A DNA stretch of 19,214 nucleotides from Thermaceae bacterium (GTDB lineage Bacteria; Deinococcota; Deinococci; Deinococcales; Marinithermaceae). The stretch lies in assembly GCA_015490435.1 (NCBI GenBank), contig WFXV01000207.1, positions 1 to 19,214 of the forward strand. The letters are read 5' to 3'. The position numbers and the translations under genes were made by a program. The notes under the pieces were generated by a model. The model made no database searches and was not told the DNA's origin. It worked only from the letters and a program-made list of their open reading frames with translations. Positions 1 through 7,048 of this stretch are shown here, piece by piece (position 1 is the stretch's first letter; each line of letters starts with the position of its first letter).

Positions 1-153
1 CCCGAGGGCGTGGAGATGGTGATGCCCGGGGACAACGTGAACTTCACGGTGGAGCTCATCAAGCCGATTGCGCTTGAGGAGGGTCTCCGGTTCGCGATCC
101 GCGAGGGCGGCCGCACCGTGGGCGCCGGCGTCGTCACCAAGATCCTGGAGTGA
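1..153 (+). CDS. tuf: Elongation factor Tu, C-terminal end (partial)
   Basis: The window opens inside a reading frame whose last 50 residues read as domain III of EF-Tu. It contains VEMVMPGDN, the stretch FTVELIKPIALEEGLRFAIR and the near-universal tail REGGRTVGAGVVTKILE, followed by TGA at 151-153. EF-Tu is the GTPase that brings aminoacyl-tRNA to the ribosomal A site; the GTPase domain lies outside this window. The stop is only 8 bases from rpsJ, so the str operon (tuf end) appears to run directly into the S10 operon, as I recall for Thermus. Identification is firm; whether this is tufA or a second copy cannot be told from the tail. Confidence 0.97.
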   Translation, partial: PEGVEMVMPGDNVNFTVELIKPIALEEGLRFAIREGGRTVGAGVVTKILE

Positions 154-161
154 GGTGAGGC

Positions 162-479
162 ATGCCCAAGATTCGCATCAAGCTTAGGGGCTTCGACCAC
201 AAGAGCCTGGACGCCTCCGCCCGCAAGATCGTCGAGACCGCGCGGCGGACCGGGGCCCAGGTCTCGGGTCCGGTGCCCCTGCCCACCCGGGTGCGGCGCT
301 TCGTGGTGCTCCGGGGTCCCTTCAAGCACAAGGACTCCCGCGAGCACTTCGAGATCCGCACCCACAACCGCCTGGTCGACATCATCAACCCCAACAAGAA
401 GACGATCGAGAGCCTGATGACGCTGGACCTGCCGACCGGGGTGGAGATCGAGATCAAGACCGTGGGAGGTGGCAAGTGA
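162..479 (+). CDS. rpsJ: 30S ribosomal protein S10 (uS10)
   Basis: Encodes 105 residues starting MPKIRIKLRGFDHKSLD, the family signature, and containing the conserved GPVPLPTRVRRFVVLRGP loop region. S10 sits in the 30S head; in well-studied bacteria it is also NusE, the partner of NusB in antitermination. The ATG at 162 follows a good GAGGTGAGG ribosome site. It is the first gene of the S10 block, 8 bases after tuf, and its TGA overlaps the GTG start of rplC by 4 bases (GTGA), suggesting translational coupling. No S10 leader or promoter is present ahead of it, so transcription must come from upstream of the window or from inside tuf. Confidence 0.98.
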   Translation: MPKIRIKLRGFDHKSLDASARKIVETARRTGAQVSGPVPLPTRVRRFVVLRGPFKHKDSREHFEIRTHNRLVDIINPNKKTIESLMTLDLPTGVEIEIKTVGGGK

Positions 480-1099
480 AGGGGATTCTCGGCACCAAGG
501 TCGGGATGACCCAGATCTGGAAGGAGGACCGGGCCATCCCGGTGACGGTCATCCACGCCGGCCCCTGCCCCGTGGTCCAGCGCCGCACGGTGGAGAAGGA
601 CGGCTACCAGGCGGTGCAGCTCGGCTACCTGCCGATCAAGGAGAAGAAGGTCAACCGCCCGATGAAGGGGCACTTCAAGCGGGCGGGGGTGGAGCCGGTT
701 CGGTTCCTCCGCGAGATCCGCGACTTCGACCCCGAGGGCGACGTGGTGACGGTGGAGATCTTCAAGCCCGGGGAGCGGGTGGACGTCACCGGCACCTCCA
801 AGGGCCGGGGGTTCGCCGGCGTGATGAAGCGCTGGAACTTCGCCGGCGGTCCCGACTCCCACGGCGCCCACAAGATCCACCGCCACCCGGGTTCCATCGG
901 CAACCGCAAGACCCCGGGCCGGGTCTACAAGGGCAAGAAGATGGCCGGCCACTACGGGGCCGAGCGGGTGACGGTGCAGAACCTCGAGGTCGTCGAGGTC
1001 ATCCCCGAGGAGAACCTGATCCTGGTCAAGGGCGCGGTTCCTGGGCCGAACGGCGGGCTCCTCATCATCCGTGAGACCACCAAGAGGGAGGCGAAGTGA
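476..1099 (+). CDS. rplC: 50S ribosomal protein L3 (uL3)
   Basis: Encodes 207 residues beginning MKGILGTKVGMTQIW, typical of L3. The internal loop reaching the peptidyl-transferase area is visible as HRHPGSIGNRKTPGRVYKG (about residues 140-158). Where the E. coli protein has the glutamine methylated by PrmB (SIGQ), this one has asparagine (SIGN), so that modification is not expected. L3 is an early assembly protein of the large subunit. Translation starts at GTG 476, overlapping the rpsJ stop as GTGA; no ATG alternative fits. A completely open +1 frame covers the same region but is only a high-GC shadow. Confidence 0.97.
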   Translation: MKGILGTKVGMTQIWKEDRAIPVTVIHAGPCPVVQRRTVEKDGYQAVQLGYLPIKEKKVNRPMKGHFKRAGVEPVRFLREIRDFDPEGDVVTVEIFKPGERVDVTGTSKGRGFAGVMKRWNFAGGPDSHGAHKIHRHPGSIGNRKTPGRVYKGKKMAGHYGAERVTVQNLEVVEVIPEENLILVKGAVPGPNGGLLIIRETTKREAK

Positions 1100-1722
1100 T
1101 GCCGGCGGTCGAGGTGCTCACCAAACAGGGGCGCACCACCCGGGAGGTGCCGCTTCCCGAGGAGGTGAACGTCCACCTGCTCTGGGAGGTGGTCAAGTGG
1201 CAGCTGGCGAGCCGCCGGGCCGGCACCGCCAGCACCAAGACCCGGGGCGAGGTGGCTTACTCGGGCAAGAAGATCTGGCCCCAGAAGGGGCTGGGCCGGG
1301 CCCGTCACGGCGACCGCGGCGCCCCCATCTTCGTCAAGGGCGGGGTGGCCTTTGGCCCCAAACCCCGCGACTACAGCTACACCCTGCCCAAGAAGGTGCG
1401 CAAAAAGGGCCTCGCCATGGCCCTCGCCGACCGGGCCAAGGAGGGTAAGCTCCTCGTGGTCGAGGCCTTTGACGGGGTCGAGGGCAAGACCAAGCAGTTT
1501 TTGGCCTGGGCCAAGGCCCAGGGGCTCGGGGAGGGGGAGCGGGTGCTCCTCGTTACCGGCGACGAGCGCGTGCGCCGGGCGGCCCGCAACCTGCCCTGGG
1601 TGACTCCGCTCGCGCCTGAAGGGATCAACGTCTACGACATCCTCCGCCACGAGCGGCTGGTGATGGACGAGGGTGCCTTTGCGCTTGCGCTTTCGCGCGC
1701 CGGGGTGGGAGGTGCGGCATGA
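1099..1722 (+). CDS. rplD: 50S ribosomal protein L4 (uL4)
   Basis: Encodes about 207 residues. The extended loop that lines the exit tunnel is recognisable at residues 47-78: TKTRGEVAYSGKKIWPQK followed by GRARHGDRGAPIF. The C-terminal half has LLVVEAF and RRAARNLPWV as in Thermus L4. In E. coli L4 also represses its own operon; nothing here shows such control. The start is ambiguous: ATG 1099 shares one base with the rplC stop, while GTG 1096 would add one Met and give a GTGA overlap. Both use the GGGAGGCGAAG site just upstream. The stop overlaps rplW as ATGA. Confidence 0.96.
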   Translation: MPAVEVLTKQGRTTREVPLPEEVNVHLLWEVVKWQLASRRAGTASTKTRGEVAYSGKKIWPQKGLGRARHGDRGAPIFVKGGVAFGPKPRDYSYTLPKKVRKKGLAMALADRAKEGKLLVVEAFDGVEGKTKQFLAWAKAQGLGEGERVLLVTGDERVRRAARNLPWVTPLAPEGINVYDILRHERLVMDEGAFALALSRAGVGGAA

Positions 1723-2009
1723 AGACCCCCTACGACGTGATCCTCGCGCCGGTGCTCTCGGAGAAGGCCTACCAGGGCTACGCCGAGGGCAAGTACACCT
1801 TCTGGGTGCACCCCGACGCCACCAAGACCGAGATCAAGAACGCGGTCGAGGCCGCCTTCAAGGTGAACGTCGTGCAGGTCAACGTGATGAACGTCCGGGG
1901 CAAGAAGAAGCGCCTCGGGCGCTTCGAGGGCAAGCGGCCCGACCGCAAGAAGGCGATCGTCAAGGTGGCCCCGGGGCAGAAGATCGAGGCCCTCGAGGGG
2001 CTGATCTAG
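1719..2009 (+). CDS. rplW: 50S ribosomal protein L23 (uL23)
   Basis: Encodes 96 residues starting MKTPYDVILAPVLSEKAYQG, the standard L23 opening, and with the beta-hairpin region VNVMNVRGKKKRLGRFEGKRPD near residues 50-72. L23 sits at the rim of the polypeptide exit tunnel and is the docking point for trigger factor and the signal recognition particle. The ATG overlaps the rplD stop by 4 bases (ATGA), with GGGAGGTGCGGC just upstream as ribosome site. Length matches the family. Nothing unusual seen. Confidence 0.97.
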   Translation: MKTPYDVILAPVLSEKAYQGYAEGKYTFWVHPDATKTEIKNAVEAAFKVNVVQVNVMNVRGKKKRLGRFEGKRPDRKKAIVKVAPGQKIEALEGLI

Positions 2010-2018
2010 GAGTAAGCC

Positions 2019-2849
2019 ATGCCGGTGAAGAAGTTCAAACCCTACACCCCCTCCCGCCGGTTCATGACCGTGGCGGACTTCTCGGAGATCACCAAGACCG
2101 AGCCCGAGAAGTCGCTGGTCGAGCCGCTTAAGAAGACCGGCGGGCGGAACAACCAGGGGCGGATCACCATCCGCTTCAGGGGCGGGGGCCATAAGCGCCT
2201 CTACCGCATCATCGACTTCAAGCGGCGGGACAAGGAGGGGATCCCCGCCAAGGTGGCGGCGATCGAGTACGACCCGAACCGTTCCGCCCGGATCGCCCTC
2301 CTCCACTACGCCGACGGCGAGAAGCGCTACATCATTGCCCCCGAGGGGCTGAAGCCGGGGATGACCGTGGTCAGCGGGCCCGAGGCTCCGATCGAGGTGG
2401 GCAACGCGCTGCCGCTTCGCTTCATTCCGGTGGGCACCACCGTGCACGCGGTGGAGCTCGAGCCCGGCAAGGGTGCCCAGCTCGCCCGCTCGGCCGGCAC
2501 CGCCGCCCAGATCCAGGGCCGCGAGGGCGACTACGTGGTGCTCCGCCTCCCCTCCGGCGAGCTCCGCAAGATCCACGCCGAGTGCTACGCCACCATCGGC
2601 GTGGTGGGGAACGCCGACCACAAGAACATCGTCCTCGGCAAGGCGGGGCGGAGCCGCTGGCTGGGCCGTAAGCCCCACGTCCGCGGCGCCGCCATGAACC
2701 CGGTGGACCACCCCCACGGCGGCGGCGAGGGCCGCGCGCCCCGCGGGCGTCCGCCCGCCTCGCCCTGGGGCTGGCAGACCAAGGGCAGGAAGACCCGCAA
2801 GAAGAGGAAACCCTCCGACCGCTTCATCATCGCGCGGAGGAAGAAGTAG
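2019..2849 (+). CDS. rplB: 50S ribosomal protein L2 (uL2)
   Basis: Encodes 276 residues. It shows the L2 opening (KFKPYTPSRRFMTV), GGRNNQGRITIRFRGGGHKR in the N-terminal RNA-binding region, and the C-terminal signature AMNPVDHPHGGGEGR. His231 there corresponds to the conserved His229 of E. coli L2, close to the peptidyl-transferase centre. L2 is needed for subunit association and catalysis. The ATG at 2019 lies 9 bases after rplW with TAGGAGTAAGCC as ribosome site. The basic C-terminus (KGRKTRKKRKPSDRFIIARRKK, spread over the last 23 residues) is normal for the family. Confidence 0.98.
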   Translation: MPVKKFKPYTPSRRFMTVADFSEITKTEPEKSLVEPLKKTGGRNNQGRITIRFRGGGHKRLYRIIDFKRRDKEGIPAKVAAIEYDPNRSARIALLHYADGEKRYIIAPEGLKPGMTVVSGPEAPIEVGNALPLRFIPVGTTVHAVELEPGKGAQLARSAGTAAQIQGREGDYVVLRLPSGELRKIHAECYATIGVVGNADHKNIVLGKAGRSRWLGRKPHVRGAAMNPVDHPHGGGEGRAPRGRPPASPWGWQTKGRKTRKKRKPSDRFIIARRKK

Positions 2850-2858
2850 GGGTGAGGT

Positions 2859-3137
2859 ATGCCGCGTAGCTTGAAGAAGGGCGTCTTCGTCGATGCGCAT
2901 CTCCTTGAGAAGATCGAGGCGATGAACGCGAGGGGCGAGCGCCGGGTGATCAAGACCTGGAGCCGGCGCTCGACCATCGTGCCCGAGATGGTGGGGCACA
3001 CCATCGCCGTCTACAACGGCCGCCAGCACGTGCCCGTCTACATCACCGAGAACATGGTGGGGCACAAGCTCGGCGAGTTCGCGCCCACCCGCACCTACCG
3101 CGGGCACGGCAAGGACGCCAAGACGGCGAAGAAGTAA
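2859..3137 (+). CDS. rpsS: 30S ribosomal protein S19 (uS19)
   Basis: Encodes 92 residues beginning MPRSLKKGVFVDAHLLEKI, the hallmark S19 start. It continues with IKTWSRRSTIVPEMVGHT, GRQHVPVYITENMVGHKLGEF and PTRTYRGH. S19 lies in the 30S head, where it pairs with S13 near the A-site finger of 23S rRNA. The ATG follows GGGGTGAGGT and is 9 bases from the rplB stop. Size is within one residue of what I recall for Thermus S19. Downstream rplV begins 9 bases after the stop. Confidence 0.97.
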   Translation: MPRSLKKGVFVDAHLLEKIEAMNARGERRVIKTWSRRSTIVPEMVGHTIAVYNGRQHVPVYITENMVGHKLGEFAPTRTYRGHGKDAKTAKK

Positions 3138-3146
3138 GGAGGGGTG

Positions 3147-3488
3147 ATGGAGGCAAAAGCGACCGCCCGCTACGTCCGCATGTCGCCCCGCAAGGTGCGG
3201 CTCGTGGTGGACCTGATCCGGGGCAAGAAGGCGAGCGAGGCCGACCAGATCCTGCGCTACCTGAATAAGCGCGCCGCCCGCCCCGTCCGCAAGGTCTTAA
3301 AAAGCGCCATGGCCAACGCGGTCAACAACCACGACATGCTGGAGGAGGCGCTTTACGTCAAGGCCGCCTGGGTGGACGAGGGGCCGTCCCTAAAGCGCAT
3401 CCTCCCCCGGGCCCGGGGCCGCGCGGACATCATCAAGAAGCGAACCAGTCACATCACCATCGTGTTGGAGGAGCGGCATGGGGAATAA
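3147..3488 (+). CDS. rplV: 50S ribosomal protein L22 (uL22)
   Basis: Encodes 113 residues, MEAKATARYVRMSPRKVRLV at the start and the tunnel-lining beta-hairpin near residues 80-105 (RILPRARGRADIIKKRTSHI). L22 helps form the exit-tunnel constriction with L4. I chose ATG 3147 rather than the GTG at 3144: the ribosome site AAGGAGG (3136-3142) is 4 bases from the ATG but only 1 base from the GTG, and 113 residues is the length I recall for Thermus. The 3' end overlaps rpsC by 11 bases in another frame. Confidence 0.96.
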   Translation: MEAKATARYVRMSPRKVRLVVDLIRGKKASEADQILRYLNKRAARPVRKVLKSAMANAVNNHDMLEEALYVKAAWVDEGPSLKRILPRARGRADIIKKRTSHITIVLEERHGE

Positions 3489-4218
3489 GATCAATCCCGT
3501 AGGCTTCCGGTTGGGCATCACCCGCGACTGGGAGTCGCGCTGGTACGCCGGGAAGAAGGACTACAAGAAGCTCCTCGAGGAGGACCGGAAGATCCGCGAG
3601 TACCTCGAGGGCGAGGTCTACCACGCCGGCATCGCCCGCATCGACATCGAGCGGGCGGCGGACAACGTCAGCGTCACCATGCACGTGGCCAAGCCCGGGG
3701 TGGTGATCGGCCGCGGCGGCGAGACGATCAAGCGGCTTCGGGCCGACCTCGAGAAGCTGTTCCCGAACCGCCAGCTGGTGCTCAACGTCCAAGAGGTGCC
3801 GAACCCCAACCTCTCGGCGCCGCTCGTGGCCCAGCGGGTGGCGGAGCAGATCGAGCGCCGCTTCGCGGTCCGCCGGGCGATCAAGCAGGCGGTGCAGCGG
3901 GTGATGGAGTCGGGGGCCAAGGGGGCCAAGGTAATCGTCTCCGGCCGCATCGGCGGGGCGGAGCAGGCCCGCACCGAGTGGGCCGCCGACGGCCGGGTGC
4001 CGCTCCATACGCTCCGGGCCAACATCGACTACGGCTTTGCCCTGGCCAAGACCACCTACGGCGTGCTCGGGGTCAAGGCCTACGTCTTCCTGGGCGAGGT
4101 CATCGGCGAGCGTCCGGCGGCCCGGGCGGCCAAGGCGCGGGAGGAGCGTCCGCGGCGCCGCCGTCCCACCGTGCGCCGCCGGGTGAAGAAGGAGGAATCC
4201 GGCGATGCTAATGCCTAA
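3478..4218 (+). CDS. rpsC: 30S ribosomal protein S3 (uS3)
   Basis: Encodes 246 residues starting MGNKINPVGFRLGITRDWES. The type 2 KH domain shows its GxxG-type loop as VIGRGGETIKRLRADLEK (about residues 75-92). The C-terminal domain has SGRIGGAEQARTEW and GVLGVKAYVFLGE. S3 guards the mRNA entry channel and takes part in helicase activity of the ribosome. After about residue 215 there is a very basic tail (RPRRRRPTVRRRVKKEE), a common S3 extension. The start lies inside rplV, with TTGGAGGAGCGGC as ribosome site, and the end overlaps rplP by 14 bases. Confidence 0.97.
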   Translation: MGNKINPVGFRLGITRDWESRWYAGKKDYKKLLEEDRKIREYLEGEVYHAGIARIDIERAADNVSVTMHVAKPGVVIGRGGETIKRLRADLEKLFPNRQLVLNVQEVPNPNLSAPLVAQRVAEQIERRFAVRRAIKQAVQRVMESGAKGAKVIVSGRIGGAEQARTEWAADGRVPLHTLRANIDYGFALAKTTYGVLGVKAYVFLGEVIGERPAARAAKAREERPRRRRPTVRRRVKKEESGDANA

Positions 4219-4630
4219 GCGGGTCAAGTACCGCAAGCAGCAGCGCGGCCGGATGAAGGGCGCCACCAAGGGTGGGCACTACGTCGCCTTCGGCGACTAC
4301 GGGCTGATGGCGCTCGAGCCCGCCTGGATCACCGCCCAGCAGATCGAGGCCGCGCGTGTGGCGATGGTGCGTCACTTCCGGCGCGGGGGCAAGATCTTCA
4401 TCCGCATCTTCCCCGACAAGCCCTACACCAAAAAGCCCCTCGAGGTCCGGATGGGTAAGGGTAAGGGCAACGTCGAGGGCTGGGTGGCGGTGGTCAAGCC
4501 CGGCCGGATCATGTTCGAGGTCGCCGGGGTCAGCGAGGAGGCCGCGCTCGAGGCCTTCCGGATCGCCTCCCACAAGCTTCCGATCAAGACCAAGGTGGTG
4601 AAGCGCGATGCCTACGATGAAGCCCAATGA
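4205..4630 (+). CDS. rplP: 50S ribosomal protein L16 (uL16)
   Basis: Encodes 141 residues beginning MLMPKRVKYRKQQRGRMKG, as in nearly all L16. The central region has RRGGKIFIRIFPDKPYTKKP and the conserved EVRMGKGKGNVEGWV, whose loop reaches toward the peptidyl-transferase centre and A-site tRNA. A second in-frame ATG at 4211 is possible, but the MLMP opening and the GAAGGAGGAATCC ribosome site (4189-4201) favour 4205. The gene overlaps both neighbours: 14 bases with rpsC and 23 with rpmC. Confidence 0.97.
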   Translation: MLMPKRVKYRKQQRGRMKGATKGGHYVAFGDYGLMALEPAWITAQQIEAARVAMVRHFRRGGKIFIRIFPDKPYTKKPLEVRMGKGKGNVEGWVAVVKPGRIMFEVAGVSEEAALEAFRIASHKLPIKTKVVKRDAYDEAQ

Positions 4631-4817
4631 GATCCGCAACATGACCCCGGAGGAGATCCGAAAGAAGGTCGAGGAGAAGAAGCGCGAGCTCATGGATCTC
4701 CGCTTCCAGGCCTCGATCGGCAAGCTCTCGAAGAACCACCTGATCCGGGAGACCAAGCGCGAGATCGCCCGGCTCCTCACCATCCTCCGGGAGAAGGAAC
4801 TGGGGATCGGAGGGTAA
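4608..4817 (+). CDS. rpmC: 50S ribosomal protein L29 (uL29)
   Basis: Encodes 69 residues (66 if translation begins at the inner ATG 4617). It has the two-helix L29 pattern: EEIRKKVEEKKRELMDLRFQ, then the family signature ASIGKLSKNHLIRETKREIA. L29 sits next to L23 at the tunnel exit. I kept ATG 4608 because AAGGTGGTG (4592-4600) is 7 bases ahead of it, while no ribosome site stands at a good distance from 4617. However, most L29 proteins begin MKxxE-like, which fits the inner ATG. The start is buried in the rplP 3' end. Confidence 0.93.
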   Translation: MPTMKPNEIRNMTPEEIRKKVEEKKRELMDLRFQASIGKLSKNHLIRETKREIARLLTILREKELGIGG

Positions 4818-4820
4818 GCG

Positions 4821-5111
4821 ATGCCGAAGAAAGTGCTATCCGGCGTGGTCGTGAGCGACAAGATGGACAAGACCGTCTCGGTCTTGGTCGAGCGCCAGTT
4901 CCCCCACCCGCTCTACGGCAAGGTGGTCCGGCGCTCGAAAAAGTACCTCGCTCACGACGAGGAGAACGCCTACAAGGTAGGGGACGTCGTCGAGATCGTC
5001 GAGTCCCGGCCCATCTCGAAGCGGAAGCGCTGGCGGGTCGTCCGCCGGCTCGAGGAGGGCCGGATGGACCTCGTGGAGCGCTACTTCCTGCGCAAGAAGC
5101 GGGGTGAGTGA
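4821..5111 (+). CDS. rpsQ: 30S ribosomal protein S17 (uS17)
   Basis: Encodes 96 residues, starting MPKKVLSGVVVSDKMDKTVS. It has the OB-fold signatures RQFPHPLYGKVVRRSKKYLAHD and VVEIVESRPISKRKRWRVV. S17 is a primary binder in the 30S body. The last stretch after the OB fold is shorter than in T. thermophilus as I recall it (about 105 residues there), ending FLRKKRGE. The ATG follows a GGAGGGTAAGCG site, 3 bases after rpmC. This closes the S10 block; rplN overlaps its stop. Confidence 0.96.
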   Translation: MPKKVLSGVVVSDKMDKTVSVLVERQFPHPLYGKVVRRSKKYLAHDEENAYKVGDVVEIVESRPISKRKRWRVVRRLEEGRMDLVERYFLRKKRGE

Positions 5112-5479
5112 TGGTTCAGCAGGAATCGATGCTCGAAGTCGCCGACAACACCGGGGCCCGCAAGATCCTGGTGATCCGGGTCCTCGGGGGGTCGGGGCGG
5201 AAGTACGCGAGCGTCGGGGACGTGGTGGTGGCCACCGTCAAGGAGGCGATCCCCCGCGGCCAGGTCAAGGAGGGGGACGTGGTGCGGGCGGTGGTGGTGC
5301 GCACCAAGAAGGAGGTCAAGCGCCCCGACGGCTCCGCCATCCGCTTCGACGACAACGCCGCCGTGATCATCAACAACCAGGGCGAACCCCGCGGGACCCG
5401 CGTCTTCGGCCCGGTGGCCCGTGAGCTCAGGGACAAGAAGTTCATGAAGATCGTCTCCCTGGCCCCGGAGGTGCTCTAG
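5111..5479 (+). CDS. rplN: 50S ribosomal protein L14 (uL14)
   Basis: Encodes 122 residues with the L14 hallmarks EVADNTGARKILVIRVLGG, EAIPRGQVKEGDVV, RPDGSAIRFDDNAAVIINN and GTRVFGPVARELR. L14 lies on the subunit interface and contacts L19 and 16S helix 14. The start is taken as ATG 5111, giving the exact family length; GTG 5108 is one codon upstream and would give an MM start. The A of the ATG is the last base of the rpsQ stop, so the genes are probably coupled. GGGGTGAG at 5101-5108 serves as the ribosome site. Confidence 0.96.
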   Translation: MVQQESMLEVADNTGARKILVIRVLGGSGRKYASVGDVVVATVKEAIPRGQVKEGDVVRAVVVRTKKEVKRPDGSAIRFDDNAAVIINNQGEPRGTRVFGPVARELRDKKFMKIVSLAPEVL

Positions 5480-5809
5480 ATGCAGGCGAGGATTCGGCAC
5501 GTCAAGAAGGGCGACACCGTGGTGGTCGTCTCCGGCAAGTACAAGGGCAAGACCGGCCGGGTGATCGCGGTCTACCCGAAGAAGTTCCGGGTGCTCGTCG
5601 AGGGCGTCAACATCGTCAAGAAGGCGGTGCGGGCGACCCCGGACAACCCCCAGGGCGGCTTCAAGGAGATGGAGGCGCCGATCCACGCCGCCAAGGTGCG
5701 GGTGGTCTGCCCCCAGTGCGGCCGGCCGGTCCGGGTCAAGCGCAAGATCCTCGAGGACGGCACCAAGGTGCGCATCTGCAACCACTGCGGCGCCGCGCTG
5801 GACTCGTGA
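5480..5809 (+). CDS. rplX: 50S ribosomal protein L24 (uL24), zinc-cysteine form
   Basis: Encodes 109 residues. The KOW motif is at the start (VKKGDTVVVVSGKYKGKTGRV, residues 8-28), followed by EGVNIVKKAVR and QGGFKEMEAPIHAAKV. The C-terminus keeps two CxxC pairs, Cys77/Cys80 and Cys100/Cys103, a zinc-ribbon-like arrangement found in some bacterial L24 proteins and lost in others. L24 starts 50S assembly and sits at the exit-tunnel opening. The ATG follows the rplN stop with no gap; the ribosome site CCGGAGGTG lies in the rplN 3' end. Confidence 0.97.
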   Translation: MQARIRHVKKGDTVVVVSGKYKGKTGRVIAVYPKKFRVLVEGVNIVKKAVRATPDNPQGGFKEMEAPIHAAKVRVVCPQCGRPVRVKRKILEDGTKVRICNHCGAALDS

Positions 5810-5817
5810 GGTGAAGG

Positions 5818-6369
5818 ATGCCACTGGACGTTAAGCTCAAGAAGAAGTACGAGGAAGAGGTTCGCCCGGAGCTGATCAAGCGCTTTGGGTACAAGAACAT
5901 CTGGGAGGTGCCCCGGCTCGAGAAGGTGGTGATCAACCAGGGGCTCGGCGAGGCCAAGGAGGACGTGCGCATCCTGGAAAAGGCCGCCAAGGAGCTCGCC
6001 CTGATCACCGGTCAGAAGCCAATCATCACCCGGGCCAAGAAGTCGATCTCCAACTTCCGGCTCCGGAAGGGCATGCCCATCGGGCTCAAGGTGACGCTCC
6101 GGCGCGACCGCATGTGGATCTTCCTGGAAAAGCTCCTGAACGTCGCCCTGCCGCGTCGGCGCGACTTCCGCGGCATCGACCCGAACTCGTTCGACGGCCG
6201 GGGCAACTACAACCTGGGGATCCGGGAACAGCTGATCTTCCCCGAGATCACCTACGACATGGTGGACCAGACCCGCGGGATGGACATCGCGATCGTGACC
6301 ACCGCCGAGACCGACGAGGAGGCGAGGGCGCTCCTAGAGCTCCTCGGGTTCCCCTTCAGGAAGCAGTAG
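5818..6369 (+). CDS. rplE: 50S ribosomal protein L5 (uL5)
   Basis: Encodes 183 residues with PRLEKVVINQGLGEA, the stretch TGQKPIITRAKKSISNFRLR, GLKVTLRRDRMWIFLEKLL and FPEITYDMVDQTRGMDIAIV, all L5 signatures. L5 binds 5S rRNA and contacts the P-site tRNA and S13 across the subunit interface. The ATG lies 8 bases after rplX behind GAGGTGAAGG. In E. coli the S8 repressor site overlaps the start of this gene; I see no matching fold here, and the only obvious hairpin in this block is further on, before rpsH. Confidence 0.97.
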   Translation: MPLDVKLKKKYEEEVRPELIKRFGYKNIWEVPRLEKVVINQGLGEAKEDVRILEKAAKELALITGQKPIITRAKKSISNFRLRKGMPIGLKVTLRRDRMWIFLEKLLNVALPRRRDFRGIDPNSFDGRGNYNLGIREQLIFPEITYDMVDQTRGMDIAIVTTAETDEEARALLELLGFPFRKQ

Positions 6370-6377
6370 GAGTCGAG

Positions 6378-6563
6378 ATGGCGAGGAAAGCACTCATCGA
6401 GAAGGCCAAGAGGAAGCCGAAGTTCAAGGTTCGGACCTACACCCGTTGCAGCCGCTGCGGCCGCGCCCGGGCGGTCTACCGCTACTTCGGGCTCTGCCGC
6501 ATCTGCATCCGCGAACTGGCCCACAAGGGACAGCTTCCGGGAGTGAAAAAGGCCAGCTGGTAG
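6378..6563 (+). CDS. rpsZ: 30S ribosomal protein S14 type Z (uS14, zinc form)
   Basis: Encodes 61 residues, MARKALIEKAKRKPKFKVR at the start and LPGVKKASW at the end. This is the short zinc-binding form of S14, with Cys24, Cys27, Cys40 and Cys43 making the CxxC...CxxC site (TRCSRCGR and GLCRIC). The longer zinc-free S14 (about 100 residues) is excluded by length. S14 sits in the 30S head beside S3 and S10. The frame stays open well upstream through rplE, but ATG 6378 fits the family exactly; its ribosome site is AGGAGTCGAG. It is followed by the largest gap of the cluster. Confidence 0.97.
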   Translation: MARKALIEKAKRKPKFKVRTYTRCSRCGRARAVYRYFGLCRICIRELAHKGQLPGVKKASW

Positions 6564-6568
6564 CGGGA

Positions 6569-6600
6569 GCGGTCGAGGGGTTTCCCTCGAGACCGACCGC
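6569..6600 (+). promoter_or_regulatory. Inverted repeat (RNA hairpin) in the rpsZ-rpsH gap
   Basis: In the 64-base gap, TCGAGGG (6573-6579) pairs perfectly with CCCTCGA (6584-6590) around a GTTT loop. GCGGTC (6569-6574) can also pair with GACCGC (6595-6600), making an outer stem with a six-base 3' bulge. No T-run follows; instead an A-rich stretch and the rpsH ribosome site come next. So it does not look like an intrinsic terminator. It may be an RNA processing site or a translational control site. Function is inferred from position only. Confidence 0.55.
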
Positions 6601-6627
6601 GCGTGAGGCGGAAAAAAGGAGAAGGAT

Positions 6628-7047
6628 ATGCTGACCGACCCGATCGCGGACATGCTGACGAGGATCCGGAACGCCACCATGGTCTACAAGGACGAGGTGG
6701 ACGTTCCCGCCTCCAAGTTCAAGGAGGAGATCCTCAAGATCCTGGCCCAGGAGGGCTACATCAAGGGCTACGAGCGGGTGGAGAAGGACGGTAAACCCTA
6801 CCTCCGGGTCTTTTTGAAGTACGGCCCGGTGGTGAAGACCCCCCGGGGCCGTCGCCCGGAGCAGGTGATCAAGGCGATTCGCCGGGTGTCCAAGCCGGGC
6901 CGCCGGGTCTACGTCTCGGCCCGGGAGGTCCCGGTGGTGAAGAAGGGGCTGGGGATCGCCATCCTCTCCACCTCCAAGGGGGTCATGACCGACCGTGAGG
7001 CCCGCCGCCAGGGGATCGGCGGCGAGGTGATCTGCGAGGTGTGGTGA
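6628..7047 (+). CDS. rpsH: 30S ribosomal protein S8 (uS8)
   Basis: Encodes 139 residues starting MLTDPIADMLTRIRNATMV. The C-terminal RNA-binding signature STSKGVMTDREARRQGIGGE is present (about residues 112-131). S8 is a primary binder of 16S helix 21; in E. coli it also represses the spc operon by binding its mRNA. Here the gene has the longest leader of the cluster, with a hairpin at 6569-6600 and a strong AAAAAAGGAGAAGG ribosome site, so a role for this leader in control is plausible but unproven. The stop is one base from rplF. Confidence 0.97.
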   Translation: MLTDPIADMLTRIRNATMVYKDEVDVPASKFKEEILKILAQEGYIKGYERVEKDGKPYLRVFLKYGPVVKTPRGRRPEQVIKAIRRVSKPGRRVYVSAREVPVVKKGLGIAILSTSKGVMTDREARRQGIGGEVICEVW

Positions 7048-7048
7048 G

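Noticed and set aside
476..1099. Frameshift or missing start of rplC because no ATG is present
   Set aside because: The GTG at 476 gives the exact L3 N-terminus and overlaps the previous stop; GTG starts also occur at adk, map and infA.
1632..3107. A 491-codon minus-strand frame opposite rplW, rplB and rpsS
   Set aside because: Same GC-bias shadow effect; low-complexity translation, and the plus-strand genes are certain.
6569..6600. Terminator between rpsZ and rpsH
   Set aside because: The stem is good but no T-run follows; essential genes continue downstream with no new promoter visible. Kept as a hairpin of unknown role instead.
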